Below, piece by piece: positions 15,469 through 23,571 of a DNA stretch of 32,476 bases. Below the pieces are notes generated by a model, which worked only from the letters and a program-made list of their open reading frames with translations, had not been told where the DNA came from and ran no database searches. A program made the position numbers and the translations under genes. The DNA is from Gemmatimonadales bacterium UBA2975 (GTDB lineage Bacteria; Gemmatimonadota; Gemmatimonadetes; Longimicrobiales; Gaopeijiaceae). Each line of letters opens with the position of its first letter. Positions within the stretch are counted from its first letter, which is position 1. The DNA is taken from contig DEAT01000088.1 in assembly GCA_002348265.1 (NCBI GenBank), positions 1 to 32,476 of the forward strand, given 5' to 3'.

Positions 15469-16587
15469 TTAGCCGGTCACAACGTCAAAAGCATCCCGTA
15501 TCCGTCCTAAGCCCTCGATTAGCTCCTCTTCTGGGTTTCCGAAACCAAGCCTGATGAAGTAGTCCATCCCGAAGTGATCACCAGGTACGACCAGAAGCGA
15601 CTTTTCCACGCGAAGCCTTTCTGCGAATTCGCTAGAGTTGACTGATGCATCGTAGTGTGTGTAGCAGATCGCACCTGCATCCGGGCGACGGTAGCGGAAA
15701 CGCCCTTCTTGGGCTGACATCCAGTCTTCGAGGACACCTAAGTTTTTCCGGACGATACCGCGGGTCCTCTCGCCGATACGTTTCCTAGTCCCGGGTTCGA
15801 GAGCAACACATGCGAGCTGATCCGAGAGAGACGCCGGAGCGATCGTCGTATAGTCAGTCCGACCCCATAATTCCTCCATCAGATTCTCAGGTCCCATAAT
15901 CCACCCAAGCCGAAGCCCAGGAAGACCATAGGCTTTGGATAGCGAGTTGGTGATCAGCACGCGGTCGTGGCTTCCCCAGAACGATGGAGTGCGTTCATCA
16001 CCACTTTCGGCTCCGGCGTAGACCTCATCTGCTAAGATCCAGGCCCCGTATCGGTCAGTCATATCTGCGATCGCGTCCATTGACGCCTGGGTCAATGATG
16101 CGCCGGTGGGGTTGTTCGGGTTGGTGATTAAAACAAATGAAGCCCCGTCCGCTAAACTCGCTTCCAAAGCGTCGAGGTCCGGTTGCCAGCCGTCTTCTTC
16201 CCTGAGATTCACCCCAGTCAGACGGCTGTCGAATGATTCGAGCAGACCGGGGACCTGGCCGTATGTGGGTAGAATAATGGTCGCCTTAGCGTCCCCTTCG
16301 AATAGATGCCAGAAGCAGGTGAAGTTTGCTTCAGCCCCACCCGTCGTTACCAGGACGGATCTATCACTCGCTCCATCGTATTGGTTTGCTATGAGTTCCC
16401 GAAGCTCGTCTGAGCCGTTCGACTGCCCGTATCCGAGCAGGGTCGAACCTATATCGATGTCCTTGCCTGAGATCTCTATGAGCTCTTTGGTCGTTAGGGG
16501 ATGTACTCCGCTTTCCGAAAGATTGATCTCTACCCGGTGCTCATAGGTGGATTGCCACCGTTCCATACGGAAGGGTGAATAGCGCAC
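15469..16587 (-). CDS. Class I/II PLP-dependent aminotransferase
   Basis: This 372-residue fold-type I enzyme shows N-P-N-N-P-T-G (156-162), L-A-D-E-V-Y with Asp187, and S-L-S-K-A-Y-G-L-P-G-L-R-L-G-W, in which Lys218 forms the Schiff base and Arg226 binds PLP phosphate. T-T-G-G-A-E-A (81-87) and Y-G-Q-S-N-G (53-58) are usual for the family, and a near-C-terminal arginine (F-I-R-L-G-F) binds the substrate carboxylate. It probably transaminates an aromatic, aspartate-like or other amino acid; specificity is not evident. The GTG start at 16587 is supported by AGGAG six bases upstream (plus-strand CTCCT at 16594-16598). It is divergent from gpmI. Confidence 0.85.
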   Translation of the reverse strand: MRYSPFRMERWQSTYEHRVEINLSESGVHPLTTKELIEISGKDIDIGSTLLGYGQSNGSDELRELIANQYDGASDRSVLVTTGGAEANFTCFWHLFEGDAKATIILPTYGQVPGLLESFDSRLTGVNLREEDGWQPDLDALEASLADGASFVLITNPNNPTGASLTQASMDAIADMTDRYGAWILADEVYAGAESGDERTPSFWGSHDRVLITNSLSKAYGLPGLRLGWIMGPENLMEELWGRTDYTTIAPASLSDQLACVALEPGTRKRIGERTRGIVRKNLGVLEDWMSAQEGRFRYRRPDAGAICYTHYDASVNSSEFAERLRVEKSLLVVPGDHFGMDYFIRLGFGNPEEELIEGLGRIRDAFDVVTG

Positions 16588-16817
16588 GATTGACTCCTGA
16601 TCTTTGGCGAACTTGATGGGCGATTGCCCCTAGTGGGCCCCGGATCGTAGGTGGTTACAAGGCCCAAGTAAATGATAGCGATAAACGCCGACTGACCCTC
16701 AACCGTTTTGCTCAAGAACTCTGTCTGATCAAGTCGATCTTCCCTGACGATGCGGGCAGAGTAGTTCTTAGCGACCTTATACGCGTTAGTTGTGCCGTTC
16801 TTTTCTAACGAAGCCAT
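16530..16817 (-). CDS. Small open frame of unknown function in the gap upstream of gpmI
   Basis: A 95-codon frame starts at an ATG (16817) beside the gpmI start on the opposite strand and runs into the aminotransferase gene by 58 bases. The first 60 codons look balanced and include a short hydrophobic patch (S-A-F-I-A-I-I-Y-L-G-L-V). The C-terminal part, over the aminotransferase start, does not look protein-like. I know of no homologue. It may be a small gene, a remnant or chance. Confidence 0.22.
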   Translation of the reverse strand: MASLEKNGTTNAYKVAKNYSARIVREDRLDQTEFLSKTVEGQSAFIAIIYLGLVTTYDPGPTRGNRPSSSPKIRSQSCAIHPSVWNGGNPPMSTG

Positions 16818-16820
16818 TCC

Positions 16821-18371
16821 ATGCGTAAGGTTCTCCTAGTCATCCTAGACGGCTGGGGTCACTCCGATTTTGAAGGCGAGCCGACTCAAGGCAATGCAGT
16901 CGAGCTGGCGAGTGTGCCAAGTTTTCGGCACCTGTATGAGACGTGTCCCCGCACGCGTCTTGCGTGTTCTGGCACAGATGTGGGGCTACCCAATGGCCAA
17001 ATGGGTAACTCTGAAGTAGGGCACTTAAACTTAGGCGCCGGGCGAGTGGTGCATCAGGACATCGCGCGAATCGATCACGCCATAGCAGAAAACGAATTTG
17101 CTTCGGCCCTGAACTTGAACAAGCTCGTGCAGCAGGTCAGAGAAGCAGGATCGAAGATCCATATGGTTGGGTTGGTGTCCGATGGCGGAGTACACAGCCA
17201 TCTTCGCCATTTCTTAGCTCTATTTGACCTTCTTCCGAAAGATATTCCCATCAGAGTCCACTGTGTCACCGATGGTCGGGATACATCTCCAACAGGGGGA
17301 GCCGGTTATTTAGCCCAAATAGAGACTGCTTGCGCAGTAAGCGAGCACTGGTCGATAGCATCTGTTTGTGGACGTTACTGGGTGATGGATCGAGACCGAC
17401 GTTGGGACAGGACACGGAGGGGGTATGACTTGATCGTTTCGGGGCAAGCTGAGGTTTGGGCCGATGACCTAGGCTTTATGCAGCAGGGTTACGAGTCAGG
17501 AGTCACTGATGAATTTGTCCTCCCCACTGGGATACGTGGTGTAGGAGAAGATGGTGTGTCGCCTGATGACGTCGTCATCCTCATGAACTTTCGAGCCGAC
17601 AGGATGCGTCAACTCGTGGCAGCACTATCGCGGGATGACTTCGACGAATTTAAGCGCCCAGGGGAAAACGCACGCACAATCGTTTCTATGACGGAATATG
17701 AAGAAGGGCTGCCAGTCACGGTTGCTTTTCCGACGGACAACGTCTCGAGGGGCCTCTCCGAACACTTGTCGTCACTTGGCAAACGTCAGCTGAAGGTTGC
17801 TGAGACCGAGAAGTATGCTCATGTGACGTACTTCTTTAATGGTGGGGAAGAGGCTGCATTCATGGGAGAGGATCGTTCTCTGGTGCCGTCTCCGCCGGTG
17901 GCGACCTACGATCTACAGCCAGAGATGAGTGCCCGTCGGGTGACGCAGTCGGTGATAGCGGGTCTACGGGACAATTACGACTTCATTCTCGTGAACTATG
18001 CTAACCCTGATATGGTGGGGCATACCGGTGTGCTTTCTGCAGCAATAAAAGCAGTCGAGACCGTAGATCTGTGCTTGGCAGAGATTCTGGCGGTAGTTGA
18101 TGAGCACCCGGAGTGGGTTGTCCTTGTGACCGCGGATCACGGGAACTGCGAAGAGATGATCGATTCGTCCGGGAGGGTACAGACTGCACACACGACGACT
18201 CCCGTTGACTTGATGTTTTATGATCCACTCGGTGGTGACGTGTCACTTGCTCACGAAGGAAGGCTTAGTGATGTCGCGCCGACGGTGCTGGGTCAGATGA
18301 ACATAGATCAGCCGCCGGAGATGACGGGTCGGGACCTGGTTACCGGGCAGGTTATGCTGGAGATTGACTGA
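16821..18371 (+). CDS. gpmI: 2,3-bisphosphoglycerate-independent phosphoglycerate mutase
   Basis: This 516-residue enzyme is of the usual family length and interconverts 3- and 2-phosphoglycerate in glycolysis and gluconeogenesis. It shows L-V-I-L-D-G-W-G (metal Asp10), the nucleophile motif M-G-N-S-E-V-G-H (Ser64), V-S-D-G-G-V-H-S-H, D-G-R-D-T-S-P, M-N-F-R-A-D-R, Y-A-N-P-D-M-V-G-H-T-G and T-A-D-H-G-N-C-E, all conserved dimanganese or substrate-binding segments. No clear Shine-Dalgarno sequence precedes the ATG. Its TGA overlaps the next ATG by one base. It opens a tightly packed plus-strand run to 21865. Confidence 0.96.
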   Translation: MRKVLLVILDGWGHSDFEGEPTQGNAVELASVPSFRHLYETCPRTRLACSGTDVGLPNGQMGNSEVGHLNLGAGRVVHQDIARIDHAIAENEFASALNLNKLVQQVREAGSKIHMVGLVSDGGVHSHLRHFLALFDLLPKDIPIRVHCVTDGRDTSPTGGAGYLAQIETACAVSEHWSIASVCGRYWVMDRDRRWDRTRRGYDLIVSGQAEVWADDLGFMQQGYESGVTDEFVLPTGIRGVGEDGVSPDDVVILMNFRADRMRQLVAALSRDDFDEFKRPGENARTIVSMTEYEEGLPVTVAFPTDNVSRGLSEHLSSLGKRQLKVAETEKYAHVTYFFNGGEEAAFMGEDRSLVPSPPVATYDLQPEMSARRVTQSVIAGLRDNYDFILVNYANPDMVGHTGVLSAAIKAVETVDLCLAEILAVVDEHPEWVVLVTADHGNCEEMIDSSGRVQTAHTTTPVDLMFYDPLGGDVSLAHEGRLSDVAPTVLGQMNIDQPPEMTGRDLVTGQVMLEID

Positions 18372-19210
18372 TGGACCGTGATCAGCTTCTCGAACAGGCC
18401 CTCGCCCTAGGAGAGGAGGGAAACTGGCCGGGGGCAGCTGAGCTGCTCAGGGACCACCTTGAAGACTTTGCACAGGACGCTGGAGTTCTATGTTGGCTTG
18501 GAGTTGCCGAACAAGAACTGGGGATGGGAGGCGTTGCGTACGAGCGGTTCAAGCATGCGCTCGCGCTGGGATCTGATGACCCGTACGTATTGGCTACCGC
18601 TGGAAATGGGATCGCTTATTTCGACGATCCGGAAGCCGAAAAGACACTGAGAACAGCAGCACTGATAGCTCCTGATCTTGCTGTGACACGCCTCATGTAC
18701 GGGACGTATTTGGCCCGCGAAGGTTTCACAGACCAGGCTATTGAGGAGCTAACTGCGGCGAGAGAGCTGGACCCTGACGATCCGCAGATCGCGTACGAGC
18801 TGGGTGTGGGGTGGGCACTCGCAGGTGATCACGATCAGGCGACGGATGTGCTTGCCGACGCGGTGCGACTTGACCCTGAAGATGGCTGGATACGTATTGT
18901 GTTTGGGCTCGAGCTTGTTGAGGTGGATCGCTTTGAGGAAGGGGTAGGGGAACTGATGTCCGGAGCCCGCATTCGAGAGGACGACGTAGATGCACAGCTG
19001 GCTGCTGCACTCGGGGCTTCAGCGATGGGTCATGATGAGATCGCATACGAAATGCTCGAACGTGCTCGGCTTAGGGCGGCAGAACCTGATCTGGCTGCCG
19101 TGACTGCGGTAGAAGACCAGCTGGAGGCTGGGCACGAGTCTTCGCGCAATATGCTGGAAGACGATCTTTCCCCTGAAATACTGCGTTCACGGTTGCGAGA
19201 GCGACCCTGA
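18371..19210 (+). CDS. Tetratricopeptide-repeat protein
   Basis: This 279-residue acidic protein is built of TPR-like helical pairs; the clearest is I-E-E-L-T-A-A-R-E-L-D-P-D-D-P-Q-I-A-Y-E-L, followed by a similar A-D-A-V-R-L-D-P-E-D unit. There is no signal peptide or membrane segment, so it is probably a cytoplasmic scaffold or chaperone-like partner. GGAG lies eight bases upstream of the ATG, which overlaps the gpmI stop. The M16 peptidase gene follows 19 bases downstream. Its partner cannot be named. Confidence 0.8.
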   Translation: MDRDQLLEQALALGEEGNWPGAAELLRDHLEDFAQDAGVLCWLGVAEQELGMGGVAYERFKHALALGSDDPYVLATAGNGIAYFDDPEAEKTLRTAALIAPDLAVTRLMYGTYLAREGFTDQAIEELTAARELDPDDPQIAYELGVGWALAGDHDQATDVLADAVRLDPEDGWIRIVFGLELVEVDRFEEGVGELMSGARIREDDVDAQLAAALGASAMGHDEIAYEMLERARLRAAEPDLAAVTAVEDQLEAGHESSRNMLEDDLSPEILRSRLRERP

Positions 19211-19229
19211 GACTAGGAGCGGACATACC

Positions 19230-20507
19230 GTGACACAGCTCTCGATCGATTTCGATCGCTATCAGCTTGACAACGGCCTCAGGGTCGTAATCGCTCCAGA
19301 TCGAACGGTTCCAATAGTGGCGACCAACCTCTGGTATGGAGTTGGCTCGCGGAACGAACCGGAAGGGAAGACAGGTTTCGCACATCTTTTTGAGCACATG
19401 ATGTTTCAAGGATCGGCGAATGTGCCAAAGAACAGGCACTTCGAGCTCATAGAACGAGTCGGTGGCACTCTGAATGCAACGACTTGGTTCGACAGGACAA
19501 ATTACTTCGAAACGGTGCCATCGCACGAACTGGATTTATGTCTCTGGCTTGAATCGGATCGCATGGGTTGGATGCTTCCTGCCATGGACCAGGCTAAGCT
19601 GGATAACCAGCGTGATGTTGTGATGAATGAGAAGCGCCAGCACTACGACAACCAGCCGTACGGAGACTGGAGTGAGCGGCTGCAGCGTCTCGTCTTCCCG
19701 AAGGACCATCCATATCACCACACTGTGATTGGATCGATGGAGGACATTGAAGCCGCGACCCTAGATGATGTCGCCTCTTTCTTCGAGACGTTTTATATCC
19801 CTAACAATGCGGTATTAACGGTGGTGGGCGATGTTGATATAGAGAGGGCGCTGGGCTCCATCGAACATTACTTCGGGGACATCCCGGCGGGTCCGAAACT
19901 TCCGCCGCTCCCCGGCCGGACAGAATTAGAGCACGTGATTGGCGATACAGTGCGCGATTTGGTTGTTGCCGATGTTCCTCTGCCTCGGGTCATCATGGCT
20001 TCTAGGATTCCACCGTATTCTTCTGATGGCTTTGCAACGGCCGAGGTCGTTAGAGCTGTTTTGGGAATGGGACGTGCCTCGAGGCTCTACCGACACCTTG
20101 TGAGAGAGCAACAGATCGCCAAGAACGTCGTGACCTATGCGTATCCACTCCTGACTGGTGCCTCAATGCTTCTTATGTGGGGGACGGGGTATCCGGGGAC
20201 TGATCCTGCCCTACTTGAGAAGGCGATGGCGTGTGAACTCGAAGCTTTGATCGACACCCGACAAGAGGAAATCAGTCGCGCTATATCGTTGATTGAGACA
20301 GATCTGGTGCGTACGCTAGAGCGGGTAGCGGAGCGGGCCGACCTCCTTTCCATGTTCGACCTGTATTTCGGTGACCCAGGGAGATTAAATCAAGAGCTGG
20401 ATCGACTTCGGTCAGTCACACTTGATGATGTTCGTGCGTTTGTCACCAACCAACTCGGACCGGATAACCGTGCAGTCCTAACCTACGTACCTGAAGGCCA
20501 AAGATGA
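19230..20507 (+). CDS. M16-family zinc metallopeptidase, catalytic subunit
   Basis: This 425-residue protein has the inverted zinc motif H-L-F-E-H (His52, Glu55, His56) and the downstream zinc ligand in V-V-M-N-E-K-R (Glu134), as in insulinase and processing-peptidase families. The layout is that of one two-domain M16B half. The GTG start has GGAG ten bases upstream. Its stop overlaps the next M16 gene by four bases (ATGA), so the two products probably form a heterodimer of active and inactive subunits, as in other bacterial M16 pairs. No signal peptide is evident, suggesting a cytoplasmic peptide-processing or degradation role. Confidence 0.9.
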   Translation: MTQLSIDFDRYQLDNGLRVVIAPDRTVPIVATNLWYGVGSRNEPEGKTGFAHLFEHMMFQGSANVPKNRHFELIERVGGTLNATTWFDRTNYFETVPSHELDLCLWLESDRMGWMLPAMDQAKLDNQRDVVMNEKRQHYDNQPYGDWSERLQRLVFPKDHPYHHTVIGSMEDIEAATLDDVASFFETFYIPNNAVLTVVGDVDIERALGSIEHYFGDIPAGPKLPPLPGRTELEHVIGDTVRDLVVADVPLPRVIMASRIPPYSSDGFATAEVVRAVLGMGRASRLYRHLVREQQIAKNVVTYAYPLLTGASMLLMWGTGYPGTDPALLEKAMACELEALIDTRQEEISRAISLIETDLVRTLERVAERADLLSMFDLYFGDPGRLNQELDRLRSVTLDDVRAFVTNQLGPDNRAVLTYVPEGQR

Positions 20508-21865
20508 GCGCGCTCGATCGGTCTTTGCGACCAACCAGTGGCGAGTTACGCGATTTTTCTTTCCCTCAAGTAAATAGGGTACGCTTGCCTAACGGACTCG
20601 ACGTGCGCGTGGCTCAGTTGAGTCGGCTCCCGATCGTGAACGTAAGCCTATTCATGCGTGCGAGTGAGGGTGCACTGGGAGAAGAGCATGCCGGCTTAGC
20701 TGTGCTCACAGCAGACGCTCTAGAGGGTGGCACGACGAGGCGCAGTGGCTCGCAGTTGGCGGAGTCACTCGAAGGTATTGGAGCTCGTTTGTCGGCCAGC
20801 GCAGGATGGGAGGGCACGACCGTTGGTATCTCATGCATGGCAGATCGACTCCCCGAGGCGTTTGCTATCATGGCGGAGGCTGTTAGAGAACCGGCGTTTC
20901 CGGAAGAAGAGGTGCAGCGCTCGCTGGATCAGCAGCTTGCGACAATCCGTCAGAGAAAGATGGATCCGGGGGCGTTGGCCACGGAATATGCGAGGCGTTC
21001 TTACTTCTCCCCTGATGTTCCTTACTCTAGAGCAGTAGACGGATCCGTTGAATCGATCAGCGCGATATCTCGTGATACGGTGCGCGGATATGCGGATGCG
21101 AACTATAGGCCGGATGGTGGTGGGCTTGTAGTGGTTGGAGATGTTGGTTTCGACGAGGTTGCCGACATGGTCAGGGCTCATTTCGGTGACTGGGAGGGGA
21201 CACCGGAGCAGATTGCGGACTTTACGGTTCAGCCGGCCTCGGTGAAGCGCCGTGTGGTACTCGTCCATCGGGCGGGTGCGGTTCAGAGCGAAGTCAGGAT
21301 CGGACATGTAGGGGCAGCTCGCTCGACACCCGATTACTACGCGCTTTCGATGGCCAACATGGTGCTCGGCGGGATGTTTACGAGCAGGTTGAACCTCAAT
21401 CTTCGAGAAAGGAACGGGTTCACCTACGGTGTCCGGTCTCGATTTACATTTCGGTCCCGACCGGGTCCTTTCCAAATCTCTACATCTGTGGGAAACGACG
21501 TGACTACAGCAGCCATCCGGGAAGCCATGATTGAGTTGATAGCCATGGCTGACAAGGGACCTACACCAGAAGAAGTCGCTGCGGCTAGAGATTATGCAGC
21601 AGGCGTATTTGGTCTTCAGCTTGAGACATCAGGGCAGGTTGCAACCCGAATCAATCAGCTCCTGATCTATGGACTAGATGAGAATCATTACGATCGGTAT
21701 CGGGACGACGTCAGGGCGGTGAATGCAGAAGCAGCCGCCAGCGCAGCTGCAGAGCACATGAGACCCAGCCAAGCTCAGATTGTAGTTGTGGGTGATGCCG
21801 ATGCCGTGGCGAAGCCTCTGGAAGAGCTAGGCCTAGCCAGTGTAGAGATTGTTACAATCGACTGA
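20504..21865 (+). CDS. M16-family peptidase-like protein, non-catalytic partner
   Basis: This 453-residue M16 homologue lacks the H-x-x-E-H zinc site; the equivalent stretch reads E-E-H-A-G-L-A-V-L-T-A-D-A-L-E-G. It retains features typical of the inactive partner, including L-N-L-N-L-R-E-R-N-G-F-T-Y-G-V-R-S, whose Arg/Tyr residues help bind substrate in paired M16 enzymes. It starts inside the previous gene's stop and is translationally coupled to it. No signal peptide is visible. It is probably the second half of a clamshell-type heterodimer. Confidence 0.9.
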   Translation: MSALDRSLRPTSGELRDFSFPQVNRVRLPNGLDVRVAQLSRLPIVNVSLFMRASEGALGEEHAGLAVLTADALEGGTTRRSGSQLAESLEGIGARLSASAGWEGTTVGISCMADRLPEAFAIMAEAVREPAFPEEEVQRSLDQQLATIRQRKMDPGALATEYARRSYFSPDVPYSRAVDGSVESISAISRDTVRGYADANYRPDGGGLVVVGDVGFDEVADMVRAHFGDWEGTPEQIADFTVQPASVKRRVVLVHRAGAVQSEVRIGHVGAARSTPDYYALSMANMVLGGMFTSRLNLNLRERNGFTYGVRSRFTFRSRPGPFQISTSVGNDVTTAAIREAMIELIAMADKGPTPEEVAAARDYAAGVFGLQLETSGQVATRINQLLIYGLDENHYDRYRDDVRAVNAEAAASAAAEHMRPSQAQIVVVGDADAVAKPLEELGLASVEIVTID

Positions 21866-21941
21866 TCGTTCTCTGCCGTGATGGGATCAGTTAAGCGCGA
21901 GCCTTAATGCTCAAGAGTACCGCGACTGAGAGTGTCTGCAG

Positions 21942-21967
21942 CGGTTTAACGAATTGACGTTAAGCCG
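21942..21967 (+). terminator. Hairpin after the M16 gene pair
   Basis: CGGTTTAACG (21942-21951) pairs with CGTTAAGCCG (21958-21967) through ten pairs, one a G-T wobble, around a 6-nt loop. It lies 76 bases after the second M16 stop and may end that operon. No T-run follows. Confidence 0.4.
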
Positions 21968-22094
21968 TATTCAATAACCCAGTAGATTTAGTGTTAATCG
22001 CCTCGTGAAGAACTGTCCTAATTTCGCCCTCGGATAGCGTCACAAGAATAGGACGATTGGTGTTTAGGGCCTAGTGCCACTCGGTATTCTCAGT

Positions 22095-22112
22095 TTGGCA
22101 CGCAGTATGCAT
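22095..22112 (+). promoter_or_regulatory. Candidate -24/-12 (sigma-54) promoter upstream of an ECF sigma gene
   Basis: TTGGCACG (22095-22102), four bases, then ATGCAT (22107-22112) matches the sigma-54 consensus TTGGCACG-N4-TTGCA with one mismatch in the core. The key GG (22097-22098) and GC (22109-22110) are ten bases apart, as required. The predicted start is near 22121, about 65 bases before the ATG at 22186. I see no clear enhancer-binding-protein site. Confidence 0.5.
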
Positions 22113-22166
22113 TGTAAGTGTCCTGTATCGGGAGCGCGTCCGAGTAGGAAAGCGGACCGCCACCGC

Positions 22167-22173
22167 AAGGAGG
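22167..22173 (+). promoter_or_regulatory. Strong Shine-Dalgarno sequence of the ECF sigma gene
   Basis: AAGGAGG is one of the few strong ribosome-binding sites in the window. It sits 12 bases before the ATG at 22186, a longer gap than usual, but no alternative start codon in frame lies closer. Confidence 0.6.
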
Positions 22174-22185
22174 CCGAGATTAGTT

Positions 22186-22833
22186 ATGGGACGACTGAAG
22201 AGAGAAACCGATTTGCAGATCTTACCGAGTGAGGCTCGGGAGCATCGGCTAATGCTCGGTGAGATGACTGACTCGGAGGTGGTCCAAGCTTCTCTTGATG
22301 GTGACGCTCGTGCCTTCGGGGAACTCGTTCGCCGCTATGACAAGAGGTTACTCAACTTCGTCTATCGAACGATCGGGGATCGAGATCGCGGTCAGGACTT
22401 AGTTCAGGAGACCTTTGTGCGGGTCTACAGGCACCTTCATCGCTTCGATCAGACTAAGAAGTTCTCAACCTGGATCTACACAATCGCTAGCAACTTGGCG
22501 AAGAACGAGCTTCGGAATCGGTCTCGCAATCCGCTCGTCCTGTTCCAGACACTCAAGAAGAACTGGGACGCCGACAACCGACCACTCGAATGGGAGGACA
22601 CTCAGTACAAACCAGACGATCTGTTCAGAAAGAGGCACCTGCGTGCCAAGGTCGAACAGGCTGTTAAGCAGCTGCCCGAGCATCACCGAGTCGTTTTCGT
22701 CCTTCGAGAGATGGAAGGAAAAACATACGAGGAGATAGCGGACATCACTGGCTGTAATCTGGGTACCGTAAAGAGTCGGCTGAACCGAGCACGGAATAAA
22801 TTCGCGCATATCATTGCGCCGATGATTGAATGA
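22186..22833 (+). CDS. ECF (RpoE-like) sigma factor
   Basis: This 215-residue protein has sigma region 2 (A-F-G-E-L-V-R-R-Y, then Q-D-L-V-Q-E-T-F-V-R-V-Y, then F-S-T-W-I-Y-T-I-A-S-N) and region 4 with its helix-turn-helix (L-P-E-H-H-R-V-V-F-V-L-R-E, then T-Y-E-E-I-A-D-I-T-G-C-N-L-G-T-V-K-S-R-L). There is no region 3, as expected for ECF sigmas. About 28 extra residues precede region 2. It probably directs an envelope- or redox-stress regulon and is held by the zinc-finger protein encoded 174 bp downstream. A -24/-12-like promoter and strong Shine-Dalgarno site lie upstream. Confidence 0.92.
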   Translation: MGRLKRETDLQILPSEAREHRLMLGEMTDSEVVQASLDGDARAFGELVRRYDKRLLNFVYRTIGDRDRGQDLVQETFVRVYRHLHRFDQTKKFSTWIYTIASNLAKNELRNRSRNPLVLFQTLKKNWDADNRPLEWEDTQYKPDDLFRKRHLRAKVEQAVKQLPEHHRVVFVLREMEGKTYEEIADITGCNLGTVKSRLNRARNKFAHIIAPMIE

Positions 22834-22883
22834 CCCGAGTAGTTCGCGGTAGCTAGGTACGTTCAGCCTAAAGGGAAAGCACC

Positions 22884-22909
22884 AATTCCCTGAAAAATTC
22901 TCGGGAATT
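22884..22909 (+). other. Hairpin between the sigma and anti-sigma genes
   Basis: AATTCCC (22884-22890) pairs exactly with GGGAATT (22903-22909) across a 12-nt A/T-rich loop. It lies within the 174-bp gap separating the ECF sigma stop from the anti-sigma start. It may be an attenuator or a processing site that sets the ratio of the two products. Confidence 0.3.
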
Positions 22910-23007
22910 CGTGCCGAACTGGGGAACCCAACGACAGAGCGTCAGTATCATCTGAGCGTGGTTCCCAGGCCGATAGAGTCTGGGCCTAGATCGGCGAGCT
23001 GTCGCGA

Positions 23008-23571
23008 ATGGATTGTACCGAAGTCGTAGAATGCTTCACTGACTACCTCGATGGCGCATCAGCACCAACCGAGGAGATAGCGATAGAAGAGCATTTTCGG
23101 CATTGCCCTGAATGCTCCCGATACAGAGACGTACTCGTACATGGTGCTGAACTGCTCCGGGATCTTCCAGAACCCGATCTGAAAGATGACTTTGCGCCGA
23201 GGCTTGAGCATCGGCTCTATCACGTAGATGACGACCGCGCCATCGCAGCCCATTCCGGTTCCCGTATTCAGGCGCTGACGGTGGTAGGGATTGCGCTGCT
23301 TCTGACAGGGGTCGCGTGGTCACCGACTCTGCTTGTGCGTGTGCCTGCGGTCGAACTTCCAGTCATTGTCGTGGACGAACCTCCCCCTCGCGGAGCAGGG
23401 TACACTTCCTATTCGATGCCGATTGACGTTCTCGGCTCAAATCCGTTGGACCAAGGAGCCGACCTCAAAGGAAACATATGGGTGAACCAGCTCATCTACG
23501 ACTATTCACCTCTCTCAGATCGGTATGAGCGGCGTCCGCGTGTGCGTCGAGTCGGTCAGTTTGACCGCTGA
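23008..23571 (+). CDS. Membrane-anchored zinc-finger anti-sigma factor
   Basis: This 187-residue protein begins with a zf-HC2 anti-sigma zinc motif: Cys3, then H-x3-C-x2-C (His29, Cys33, Cys36). One transmembrane helix follows at about residues 87-107, then a roughly 80-residue extracytoplasmic tail rich in Pro, Arg and Tyr. This is the usual layout of ZAS-type anti-sigma factors, with the cytoplasmic N-terminus binding the sigma and the outer part sensing stress. Position after the ECF sigma gene supports the pairing. Its stop overlaps the proposed CTG start of holA. Confidence 0.83.
   Translation: MDCTEVVECFTDYLDGASAPTEEIAIEEHFRHCPECSRYRDVLVHGAELLRDLPEPDLKDDFAPRLEHRLYHVDDDRAIAAHSGSRIQALTVVGIALLLTGVAWSPTLLVRVPAVELPVIVVDEPPPRGAGYTSYSMPIDVLGSNPLDQGADLKGNIWVNQLIYDYSPLSDRYERRPRVRRVGQFDR

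Noticed and set aside
20831..21475. Long antisense open frame (214 codons) within the second M16 gene
   Set aside because: The opposite strand encodes a clear M16 homologue over the whole stretch, and the antisense product has no recognisable motif.
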